This document shows positions 1 through 12,000 of a stretch of DNA of 64,000 bases, piece by piece. The number at the start of each line of letters is the position of its first letter. Position 1 is the stretch's first letter. This stretch comes from Leptasterias polaris (taxonomy: Eukaryota > Echinodermata > Asteroidea > Forcipulatida > Asteriidae). The DNA is taken from contig JAZGTN010000052.1 in NCBI GenBank assembly GCA_037783415.1, forward strand, positions 1,922,001-1,986,000, given 5' to 3'. The position numbers and the translations under genes were made by a program. The notes beneath the pieces are model-generated. The model worked only from the letters and a program-made list of their open reading frames with translations, ran no database searches and had not been told where the DNA came from.

Positions 1-1325
1 GCAACCTTCAACTTGCGATTGGAAAGGAAAGCAGAGATTATAGATAGCATTCTTCCTGACACACCATATGACTGAAGCTTGTGGAGCAGGCCAGTATGCC
101 ATACTTTGTCGAAGGCCTTGGAGATGTCCAATGCTACAACACGAGCCTCACCCCTGCGATCTAAAGCCCTACTAAAATGATCGGTAATTAGGGAAAGCAG
201 GTCACCAGTTGAGCGGGAATGGCGAAACCCAAACTGGCAGTCAGTTAGAAGGTCATTGTCCTCCAGGTATCCAAGGAGCTGTTGATTGACGAAGCATTCA
301 AAGATCTTACTTATTATGGGAAGCAGACTAATAGGACGATAATTAGTAGCTTCAGAACGCTCACCAGCACCCTTAAAGACAGGGACAACGGATGCCACTT
401 TCCAGGATGAAGGAAACACAGAGACTGCCAAGCACATATTGAACAGCTTGGCAAGAATGGATGAAAGTTCAGGGGAACACATTTTCAAAACAATTACAGG
501 GATTCCATCAGGGCCAGTAGCCTTGGAGGCATCCAAGGAATTAATAATCCGGGCAATCTTCTTTGGAGTGATAAGAGGTTCAGATACAACAGTGGCTGTA
601 CGAGATGGAAAGGCAGAAAGTGGATGCCCCTCATCATTGAGTGTGGAGTTAGATGCAAAGTTGTCAGCAAAAAGGTTTGCCTTATCTTGAGGAGAAGTAA
701 GAACTTCGGGTCCATGAAAAAGAGGAGGAATGGAGGACTTGTTGCGGTTCAGTACACTATTGGCAATTCGCCAAAAGTCCCTTGAACCAAGCCGCTGTGA
801 TGAAATAGAACTAGCAACAGAGTTGGCATATTGCTTCTTAGCATCCTCTAAAACTCTCTTACATCGATTTCGAGCTTCATGGAAAAGACGCTTACTGTCC
901 AAAGTTCCTAAAAGATGATACTTCTTAAAAAAATGGTTACGATGGGCAATTGCTGCAGCACAGGCCGGAGTGTACCAAGGTTGAGAATGGGCCTTGATCT
1001 GGTAGGTACGCGAGGGGATGTAAATCTCCATACCAAGGTTAATCCATTGGGATAACTCATCTGCCGCCAAATCAGGACCAAGACTTAGAATCCACGACCA
1101 CGGCACATCTGCGAGAAAACATCGAAAACCATCCCAGTCAGCCTTTCCAAACTGAAAAACAGTACGATGAAAAGGCTGAAATGTAGTTGTTGGAGAAGAA
1201 TATGAGACGGAAACAGAGACAATCGAGTGATCCGAGTTACCAATTGGAGGCAAGACTTTGGCAACACAGTCATCTGGGTTAGAACACAAGAAGAGGTCAA
1301 GCAAGTACCTTCCATCGGAAGCACG
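1..1325 (-). mobile_element. Non-LTR retrotransposon (LINE) fragment: endonuclease C-terminus and reverse transcriptase N-terminus
   Basis: Read on the minus strand, one frame stays open from about 1325 to the window edge, without an ATG start because the element is cut. It begins with the end of an APE-type endonuclease (LLDLFLCSNPDD, then GNSDHSIVS). A linker follows, then reverse transcriptase motifs: SKATGPDGIP, NYRPISLLPIISKIFE, QFGFRHSRST and the first catalytic block VALDISKAFDKVWH near 140-100. The FADD block would lie left of the window. This order is typical of CR1/Jockey/L2-like LINEs; the exact clade is not decided. The 5' side stops at a SINE near 1325. The open frame suggests a fairly young copy. 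Confidence 0.85.
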
Positions 1326-1745
1326 ATGAGATATTGATTATGAGATATTATGAGATATTGCCTAGCATCACAAGGCTGGACGGCCACTTCAAGTTGAGGG
1401 CTACACTTAACTGATTCGGGCTGTCGACCCAAATCAACTGTCACCAGGGGCACGTCGCCACCAACTCCTGGGGCTGAAACAGGGTTAACCCCTTCACAGT
1501 CCGTAAGGATGTAGGCATGGATATCTAGGAGCCTGGCTGGTATAGCAGAATGCACTACCTTCCCAACTTTTTACAATGCAATTATGCTTAAGTGCCTTGC
1601 TCAGGGGCACAAGTGTCACGACTGGGATTCGAGCCCACACTCTGCTGCTGACAACACCAGAGCTTCGGTCCAGTGAACTAGAACGCTTGGCCACGACACG
1701 CCTTATTATGAGATATCGCCTCACATCACAAGGCCGGACGATTCT
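1322..1745 (-). mobile_element. tRNA-derived SINE, family A, reverse orientation
   Basis: The minus strand matches the copy at 15145-15475: a tRNA-like head with a B-box-like GGGATTCGAGCCC at about 1623-1635 (as read on plus), the 'cacttaag' stretch, and a body ending in a variable TATGAGATAT tail at 1325-1355. It sits directly against the broken end of the LINE. A second head-like segment around 1700-1740 suggests two overlapping insertions. Confidence 0.7.
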
Positions 1746-2023
1746 TACAGTTTTGAGTCTTTCAATCAAATGACAAAGATATACTCGGATGTTTAAATAC
1801 AAAACAAATCATGAATTGATGGAATTTTCCATTTAATTCGGCTTCACCTCATTGAATTTAACATTAAATGTTCTCACCGTTGCACTCGTAAACGTTAAGT
1901 TGTTTACTCATTGTCAGGCAGTACTGTAATAATCTCTGTATATTATTCCTGCAGTTTCTCTATCAATGGGTCTGTACTGTGTGGTGTTGGCAAAGATGGT
2001 CATGGGAAAAATGTAAGTAACTA
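1746..2023. other. Intronic or flanking DNA with no recognised gene
   Basis: AT-rich sequence upstream of the first visible WDR90 exon. No splice-flanked coding segment resembling WDR90 was found here, so the missing N-terminal exons must lie upstream of the window. Confidence 0.4.
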
Positions 2024-2793
2024 ACACCCGGTTCAGACAGGCACTCCAGAGTCGCAAGAGATCAGGAGCAACTCTAAAGTAAAGTAAAGTCTGTCCCAAG
2101 CCAATATGGCTAATCAGCCGGTGTTTATATCTGGTTTCATTGGCATTAGGCGACTGAGAATATTCCCCCCCCCCCCCTCCGGACAGGATGCCAGTCCATC
2201 GCAGGTTACTCCCCAGCTCTTGTAGGTACCCATTTGTACTGGGTGGAGAGAAACAATTATAATAAAGTGCCTTGCTTAAGAACACAAGTGTCCAGGCCAG
2301 GATTCAATTCCACATTCTGTACATGGCGGAACTTGAGTCCACCCACCGCCCTAGACCGCTCAGCCACGACACCACACGCTAGGTTGATCCAAATAAATTA
2401 CGGTTTCAGACTGGCGAACTTAATGTCAATTGGCTGGAGATATAAAAAAATACACACAAAATTACACGCCAAATGCGTCAAACAATATTAGCAGTACACT
2501 TTTCGTATGTTGCTGAACAGGTTTTATTCTGACCGAAAAAAACGTGCTTAGTACCACAGGCATTCAGCTACCTTTCTTCCAATTACCATACATTAATATA
2601 TAATTTGCATTATGTTCGGCTCAAGACAAGAGAGACGTCTGAAACCAAGATGCTCCAGAGTCATTCTGAATGACTGCGACAGTCGATCTTTTGCTGTCTG
2701 GCGCGTCCAGTCACTCCTTAGATGTTGAACTTTTCGTGTACTTAATTCAGTAGTTTGGTTTGGTGCGACTCTGGAGCGCCTGCTTGAACAGGT
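2024..2793. mobile_element. Foldback MITE family C, split by a SINE insertion
   Basis: The left end reads ACACCCGGTTCAGACAGGC and the right end GAGCGCCTGCTTGAACAGGT, an inverted pair. The same ends occur at 32279-32533, 32560-32725 and 24238-24530. The middle (about 2090-2380) holds a reverse tRNA-like SINE with a C-rich run at 2166-2178, so the MITE was there first and the SINE landed in it. Confidence 0.65.
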
Positions 2794-2915
2794 ATAAGTC
2801 TTATTGACATTGTCAGAGCAAACTTATCAATTTTGGCGCTTTATAAATGACTTCTGATTGATTGATTGATTGATTAATCCTCAGTGATATGACATTTGTT
2901 TGTCTGTCATCTCAG

Positions 2916-3034
2916 ATGGTGGTAGCCTGGGATACATCCAGGGTGGGGAAGGGAGGAGACATCTCAGTCCTCGCTAAGGCCCACACAGACGTTGACATTG
3001 TCCAGATGAGGGTTGCACCATTTGATGACACCAA
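2916..3034 (+). CDS. WDR90: WDR90 visible exon 1
   Basis: Acceptor ctcag, donor gtaagt. Begins in phase 0 with MVVAWDTSRVGKGG; this ATG is internal, because WDR90 orthologs have several hundred residues before it. Ends with two bases of a codon. Confidence 0.85.
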
Positions 3035-6000
3035 GTAAGTTACAACCACTGTCAGATTTGTTGTGGACATTCTGCATGGCCAAATTTCATAGAGCCGCTT
3101 AAGCACAAAAAGTAGCTAAGCAAAACAAAATTATGCTTACCAGAATATGGTTACCGGCCAAAACACTATTCCACATGTACAATCTGTGACTGGTATCCTG
3201 CCATTTTTTGCTAAGCAGAACAATTTTAAGCACTGTTTTCTGCTTAAGCAGCTCTGTTCATGCACATTGAACCCTAACATTGCAACTGATACAATATGTG
3301 TAGCATGTTGCCATGCTATACAAGGGAAAATCATTCCCTGCTGATTAATTTGAAGCTTTTATGTCATTTTTTTTTTCTTCTAGAATGGTCTCTTGTGGAA
3401 GAGACAACGTGCGCGTCTGGCGAGTTAGAAATAACGCCCTGCGCTCAGCTCCAGTCAACATTGGCGACTTCCACGTGGCGGAGTTCACTGATATCTGCTT
3501 TGAAGCGACTCAGCCTGGATTAGAACCAGCTGACAAGTTTGTGTGAGTTAAAAAGTTGCCAAAGGGTTGCATCAATATATCCACCATGGCTTCAAATCGA
3601 CCAAACATAGCAGAGTCCCTTTCAGCAAGAAATGGTCAAGTCATGAATTGATAACTTTTTTCATCTTTTCATGCGTTGAGCCACCGGTTTGCTGATACAG
3701 AACCACCACAATTCATTACAGAAGTGACATTGTATTGCTGTAAACTATAGTTTCTACAGGGTACAAAATTTACACTGGACCACAGGCACGAGGCCAGTGT
3801 TTTTAGAGTCGGGGCCAGTAAAATTACGACTGGACAAGTCCGGCGGTCTTGGGTTTTTGAATTATAATGCCTCACCCCATGTGTTTAATGTTCAAAAATT
3901 GATTTGAGTCCGATAAATATCTTTCAATTATGTTAAGTATGAAAGTAATACCCATATGACAAATGAGACCAATCTTCTCATGGCGCTGTGCTCTTACACT
4001 GGGCGCACAATCTATCTTCAAATTATCCGACCAATCATTTTGCAGTATCCATAACGATTATTCCTTGTGTTGGGCAATATTTTGTCATCTGCTCATTAAG
4101 ATAAAGATAAACTGTTTTCATCCCTACTGACATGCAACACATTTGTAAACAAGTACAATTTCATATAATGAATTAAAACACATTACTACAAAAAAATCTG
4201 GTTTTATTTGAGGGAAGCTTCTGCTAAGATACGTCAAATTTTCATGGACTTTTCAATACAGTTTTAAAAGTTGGCGAGCTTTACACTAACACCTCCTCTA
4301 GATGTTTGCCAAATTTTGCAAATGCCTTTTATGCTGGACGCGTTCCAAATTGCAAATATGTGTATGTTGGGTGGTTGGGTCGGCGTTGTGGTATCTTTCC
4401 TCACCTTACCACTCTAGGACCCCAGTTCGAATCACGCCGGGGGCAGTACGTGGATTGCGTTTTCAGTCCCCACCTGACTACTGGGTTTTCCCTGGAATAA
4501 TTCTCTGGGGTTTTCCTCCCACATCTAAAATTGAAACTTCCTTCCTTGTCTTCTCTCCATGGGGTTCTTGGCTTGTATAGTGATTAAGTTCGCTTTTCTG
4601 AGCGTCCTTGGTTTCACAACCAGATGAAAATGAAGTGAAATGTCTGCATTGTTCACCAAGGTTTAACACACCCCTTGTTTTGATTAATCGCAACTGGGTT
4701 TTTTTTGTCTTCATTTCAGATATGCGTGTACACGATCAGGTCACATCTTTGAGATTGACTACAATCGTGTGTCCGTCGTCCACATCAGACGGCTGTTGCC
4801 AACGGGAAAAGAAGTCAAAGAGAAGGAATCCATGCAGTCAGGTACGTCAACAGACCCATAATTTGCTTCTCTTCTTCGGAATGTTTTCTACCTGGTGTTT
4901 TGTTTTGGTTTTAAAAGACCTACTGAGCAATCTGGGGCATTCTATATGGTTTTCTCTTGATGGTTTTTGTGAAACTTCTGTATTAAAGTCCCTGTACACT
5001 ATTGGTAAGATCGAAAAACACAAATGTTCACAGATTCACACATAACTCACATGATTTAAAGTAAGTAATGGTAGAAAGGGTTCCTTAAAATATTTCTGCC
5101 TAAAATGCTATCGTTTCTGAGAAATGAGTAAAACAATAGTTTTTATCACGCGCGATAATAAACTCGATGTTTGAAAAACAGAAAAAACATAAGGTCTCTT
5201 TTCACTATTTTCTCGTGACCTCGATGACCAATTGAGCTCAAATTTTCACAGGTTTGTTATTTCATGTATGTGGTTGATTACACAAAACATGAACACTGTC
5301 TGTGATTATTTTGTCAGCTCTACCAATCCTGTATAATACCTTTAAAAAAGCATGTGCATGGGGAGCACCCTGACTTCACAGAGATATTTTCTATGATTTC
5401 CTCTGAAATGAATGCTCGTTATTTTTTTTACCGTTGTCAATGTTCAGGTGCAGGTATAGCCATCAATGCAATGTGTGTCAACGAGTCGTTCTGTGTGACT
5501 GGATCAGATGATGGATTTCTACGACTCTGGCCGTTGGATTTTAAAAACGTCTTCCTTGAAGCAGGTAAGTCTAAAGAAAATTGGTCTAATGATTACTGTT
5601 GGTCAACCGAACCTCAATTCTGCTCTTTTACTAACCAGCATGTCATTCAAAAAAGCAAGCAGCAAAATAGATCACAGTGGCACTCCATCGTGCGAACCCT
5701 GAAGTGTCAGTTATGATTTGATGGAGAACAACAAAAACAACAACAAGCTATCTTTGGACCTACAGCTTTTTGTCCCACCCAAAGGACAAAGCAATTATGG
5801 AAAAATATCTTGCTCAAGGGCACTACCATTGTGACCAGCCAGGTCGGGGATTCGAACCCACACTTTGTGAGTGACAGAACTTGGCCAGGACACTTTTTAA
5901 GTACATGATTGTGTACAAAACTCTTCACAATACATAGACCATTTTATGTTTTGACTTACAGAGCATGAGGGTCCAGTCACTGCCGTTGGTATCACGGCAG

Positions 6001-9000
6001 ACGGTCTCCGCATCCTCGCAGGGACGACCACCGGCAACCTAGGCATGTTGGACATATCCACAAGGAAATACACCACCCTGATGCGGTCTCACACCAGTAA
6101 CATACGGTCGGTGTCCCTGGACCCGACCAGACGGCAGCTGGCTACCGTCTCCCTGGATCACACCATTAGGATATGGCACATGGATACCTTACAGCAGGTC
6201 AGGCTCTCAGGGTTGGCAGTTCACGTGTTCTTTTTCTATCAAGCCGAATATCCGGCCATTTCACAAGAGGCAATTTACAGGCAACCATTTCCAGGCAATC
6301 TCCAAGAAGAATAGTCATTCTCGTTTCAATTTGCACATAATTTTCTTGGGTATTGTAAGACATCGTTATAAAAATTACTATTGTGCGACCGAAGTGTTCC
6401 TTTTATGCATGTAAGGCAGCTGGTTGCCTCTAAGCTGCCCGTTAAAATAGCCCTGGGTGACATGGCCCTAAGATATTGTTTGAAGAAGTACTCATGTGCT
6501 ACCAAATTGGTCCTGCAGCATGCACTGCAGTTGGCTGCCACCAAGTTGCCTTGTGTGAAAAAGCCATACAAAGCATGACCCTACCTTCAAGTGAACATTC
6601 TTCTTTAGCTCAGAGCATTTTCTGACCAGCGTTATTTTCTTTTCTATCTATATTGACAGTTGTATGATTTCAGCTCCCCTAAGGAATGTCCCTGCGTCAT
6701 CACCTTCCATCCCTCCCTCCAGTGCTTCGCTTGTGGTTTTGACAGCGGCTGCGTCAGAGTCTTCAGCATCGCCAACACCAGCCTGCTGGCAGAGATGAGG
6801 TCAGTATTAACTCTCCTAACTTTTGGGGCTTAATTTCACGGTTTATTGTAAAGCTCAAGCTTGGTCTGCGCTAAACTCACTGAACGAAGTTTGGTGATCC
6901 TCGATCTCCAAGGGCATCAAGCGTAAGATCTTGAAGACTTCACTGGAATCCATCCTCCTCTACCGGTGTGAGTCCTGGACCCTGACCGATCAAATGACTG
7001 CATCCATCGATGGCTCCTATACACGGATATTGCGTGCTGAATGTTTTTTGCCAACGGCATCTCCCTAAAGCCCGGTTCATACTTCCTGCGAATGTGAATA
7101 CGAAGCGAATTTGACGCCACAAATTTGCAGCGAACAATTTGCAAGAGTTGAGCTGTGCTTGACTCTTGTGAAACATTTGCAGTGAATACAAAGCTGTGAT
7201 GTCAAATTCGCTTCGCACGAAGGATTCGCAGGAAGTACATTACTAACCGGGCTTGTCTCTGCTTCATATGGCATGTATGGTGTCCTTCCCACTGTGTCCA
7301 CCATCATCAGACAATTTCGCCTTTGACTAGCCGGTCAGGTTTTCCGCCACAATGAGCTAATTAGTCTTAATCTTGATTCCTTCTCTGGAAGCGTGAGGCT
7401 GACACTAGTCTTAAGCGGCCCATTTTTCTCTAACAATATGCTTGACAAGTACAAATAGACACAACTCGTCAAGTAATCACGGTAGTGGATGAACAAATGA
7501 ATGGCGGTTAATTATTGACCCACAGGTGTCACATTACACGGCAAACAGGACCCGTGGCTTACCGTCCCATCTAAAGTATAAGGCAGTTATGGTTAAGTGT
7601 CTTGCTCAATGCAATGACTAGGAACCAAACCCACTCTCTGACAACACCATGGCTTAATTTCATAGAGCTGCTTAAGCAACAAATATTGCTTAACAATTTT
7701 TCTGCTTAGCTAAAATGAGCAGGATACCAGTCACAAATTGAACATGTGACATGGTATTTTGGCTGGTAGCCTTATTCTGGTAAGCATGCTTTTATTTTGC
7801 TCAGCCATGTTTTGTGATTAAGCAGCTCTATGAAATTGGGTGCAGAACTTGAAATTGGTGCACTAGACCGCTTGGCAAAGACATTCCACACTACGTGTTC
7901 AAAAAGTGTTGCTATTTGTCTGATTATCACCCAAACTATACCATGTCTTTGAAATAATCCAGACCCTACACTATGTTTTGTTTTTCATGAACAGGCAGCA
8001 CAAAGGTCAAATTACCGGCGTTGTCTACACCCCAAACAGTCACTACCTCCTGACGGCCTCATCAACTGGCTCCCTGGCCCTCTACGATGCCTCGCAGGAG
8101 TCTTACCCATTGATGCGGTTACTAGGCAACATGGTCGCTAAGGGAGACCGCTATGGACCCAGAGCTCTGGCTATGAGTGAGGACGGGAAGCACGTTGCGT
8201 TTGTCGGACCGTCAGAGTTTACCGTGATGGTCGTCGATGCTAGGTCCCTGGATGAGGTGAGTGGACAGACTCATGTGTGACGTGGTCTTGGAAATTCAGA
8301 TGGAAAAAGGAATTGATTCTTAGTCAAGTTGTAAAATCTTGTCACAATTCAGTTTGCTGTGTAGACCATTTCACACTACCTTCAATAAACATCAGAGACC
8401 ATGTTTTTTTGGTTTTTTTCAATCGCGCGTTTTGAAATAGTTTTTTTCCCAAATTGGTTGAGGCCAGATTTGGAGCTAAATTGACTGAGTTTTAACACGT
8501 ATAAACTGCTTCAGCTGAGCTTGTTGTTACTGGGACATTTAGTACTTTGAGTGCCTCGGTGAAAGGGCGCAGAGCTTTATGCCCTTCTTCCGGGCACACA
8601 ACGATATCCACCCAACGATGCTCAAAGCACTCACAACAAAGATTTGATGCGTACGAGGCATTTTTCAAATGATATGTGTCTTCAGGTTGTTCTTAAATTC
8701 ATCAACAGTCTCAGAAGATGTTACTGATTTAGGCTGTTTATTCGACACTTTAAGGGTTTTATTTTTTAATTGTGTGAACTGGGCTCCGGGCTCCAGTCAA
8801 TGTTGGAAACACCGTGCAAAATGTACACTGCTTTCCAAAATTGATGACAAAGCCCAAGCCTGAGCCGGAGCCTAAGTCGAGGTTCGGAAAAGGCCCTAGA
8901 ATCTGCTGATCAATATGCTCTGTCTGCCCACGTCCATGTTGATTTTGTGGAGAACCATATCGGAGCCCAATTTCATGGCTCTGCTTAATTACCCATAAAG

Positions 9001-12000
9001 AATCAGCGCTTACGGAAGCAGGGAATTCCACGCTTAGGTTAAGCATATTTCATGGGTTAGCAGGGAATTTTTGCTTGTGTGTGTGCATAGCCCCTGTTAC
9101 TAGGCATTCTTTGCTTACACAGTCAGTGCAGAAATTTGGCGCTTGCACAGTAAGCAGAGAAAGGTGATCATAACTGCAGAAATCGGCGGTAAGCAGACCG
9201 GGAGGATAACACATTCCACTTTCAGCAAGATTTTTTAGAAGCTCTCGCTTGTTTTGATCAGGTAATGAGAATTGACATAACATCCATCGTCTCTGAGATG
9301 GAGTCACCCTTGATGGACACCGCATCATCAGTCTGCTACGCTCCACAAAGAGCAAAACAGCTCCTCGTCTCCACATCTAACTCGCACCTCCTCAGGCTGG
9401 ACGCACACAACGGCCGACTCATCAATAAGGTGGGTCAAGATCTTTAGGGTTGTTGTCTTTGAATTTGTGGGTATTCTATTTCTTCCTTTCTAAGACTTTT
9501 ACCTCCTTCCTGGGCCCAATTTCATAGAGTTGCTTAAGCAGAAAATATCGCTTAAAATTTGCTGCTAAGCAAAAATAAGCATGATACCAGTGACAGATTG
9601 TACATGTGACATGGTATTTTGGCTGGTAACCTTACTCTGGTAAGCACAGTTTGGTTATGCTTAGCTTCTTTTTGTGATTAATTAGCTCTATGAAATTGGA
9701 CCCTAGCCTGTAGTTGATCCAATTTTCCTCTGACTCATGGCCATTGTTATGTTTTTGTGTGATGTTTTTAACTTGGTCTCCTCAAGATGAGCAGAGTATA
9801 CTGCTCCAAACGTCGAGACCACACCGGCTCTTTTAAGAGCCAACACTCCCACAAAAGAGATTTACACATGGTTGTACCCGCAAGTTTACTAATTATAATT
9901 ACCAGGGTACTTCTATTTTTCCTCACCATGCAAAGCTTCGAACACCACTTACAGGAGGTTTCCTCGGATAAAGTAACCCCTTCCCTGTACCCCCTCCCCT
10001 TCCCTGTACCCCCCTCCCCTTCTTCCCTTCGTCTTCTTTTTCGATGTTCATCCCTTGCTTCTTCTGACTGCATTCTACTTCTCTCTTGTCACTTCTCTCT
10101 ACTTGACTACTAGTTACACTAGTATACTTGTAGGTGTGTGTTGTGTTGTTATTTGAGAGAGACTCTGCTAGGATCCAAACGTGGGGGCCATTGAAAAATT
10201 GTTGCACACAAATTGTTGAAAATTGTTGTTTCCATCTTGAAAAGTGTCCAATTTGTGTACATTGTTCCTGCTATGTTAAAATATGCTTAAATTTTGCTAG
10301 GAAATAACATCTTCAATACATGTATATTCCTATGTGTTATTTATACAGCAGTTACAAGTTGAATGGCTTCTGACCGGCAACCCCGAACAAAGATATTGAC
10401 AAAATTAACAATTTACCCATTCAATTTCCCTTGTGGTATATTACTTAATATTTGTTATTTTTGCACGATATATCTTTCATCTTGAGTGTTTGTGCTGTCT
10501 CTTTCAGGTGTCCAACCTGCACAGATCTGGAGTAACCAGTGTGGAGGTGTGTTCAGATGGCCGACACCTGGCTACGGCCGGAGATAAAATCATCAAAATA
10601 TGGGACTACCACATGAGGCTTGATATCAACTTTCAGGTATTTAACATCAAGCTGTATTATGTGGTGTAATCTTGGGTGGGGTGAGATATTCGTTACGGTG
10701 GATTCTGTAAAAGTTGGAATTTGTCATTTTTATCGTCTCATAGATGTTAAATTTGCATCAGGGATAAAGAATTGTGTTTTTACCCATACACTGATGTGGT
10801 GAAGCACTGTATACTCGCTAGTTTCCCTGAGTCCTGTGATAATAATTCAGAGGCTATATCACTCGGGTGGGATTTGAACACTTGACCTTTGCCATTCTGG
10901 AGCAGATGTCTTACCACTAGACCATTGAGACTGCCCGATAGCTATAGGCAGTTCAAATTTTACGTTGGGCTAGAGACTTGTACATTTGTTCCCCCCCATT
11001 TCCATAAGGACTCTGTCTATTGAAAACTGAGTGGATCACAAAACTGAACTTTGACCTTGTTAAAAGACATACATCCGTAATTATTTCTGTCCGTCAAGCC
11101 AGCCCCTTCCCTTCATAACCCCCCCCCTTTGTCTCCATAATCCCTGTTAACCCCCTGCTTTTTCTGAATGCTTTCTGCTTCTCTCTCTCTCTCTATTCAT
11201 GTATTTCCACTTGACTGCTCTTGTTACACTTGTATACATGTTTATGTGTGTTGTGTTGTCATTTAGCCTTCGAGAAAGACTCTGCTAGGGTCGAAACGTC
11301 AGGCCACTTACTAATGTTTGCATTATTTCTGTCTGTAACAGGTGTTTATCGGTCATTCAGAGAAGATCCAGCAAGTGACATTCACTCCTGACAATCTGGG
11401 GGTGCTAAGCGTAGGGGAAGCTATCTTCATGTGGGACTTCTATGGAGCAAAGAGAGAACAACCATCGCTGTAAGATTCATCAACCACTGCCCTCCATCTG
11501 CTTCCACTTACAATTCTTTTCTTTCAAATGTTTTCACATAACCTCATTCAAATTAAGGAAACTAAATAATCGTTTAAAAAATTCTTAATAGTAGCGACTT
11601 AATGTGTTGCACTCAAATCCGTCATGCAGTGACACTCGACCATTATTGTTGTTTGTGGCACATAAACATTATTATTCCTGGTCACAGGGCTGTTTATTTC
11701 ATTCCTTCAACCATCTCAGATCCCTTGGGATTATAAAGCCTGTGCTGCCATATATGTAGCGAACCCAGCAAAATCAACAACAAGAACCATCTCTGACCCC
11801 ACAGTGGGCCATTCGTTTCATTCCTTTAACCATCTCAGGTCCATTGGGAGTATACAGCCTTCGCTGCCAAGTATGTAGCACACTAAGCTAGGTCAACCAC
11901 AAGAACCATCTCTGCCCTCACAGGACCCATTTACCCCTAGGTGAAGAGAAGCAGTCATAAAGTGTCCTCAAAGACAAGTGTCGGGACCGGGTTTCAAACC

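Noticed and set aside
1085..1555. 156-codon minus-strand ORF as a gene
   Set aside because: It is a shifted frame of the LINE endonuclease and runs into the SINE; the real frame is the neighbouring one.
3669..3875. Minus-strand ORF in WDR90 intron 2
   Set aside because: Overlaps a dispersed repeat fragment (GGACAAGTCCGGC...) also seen near 47150 in an RRN3 intron.
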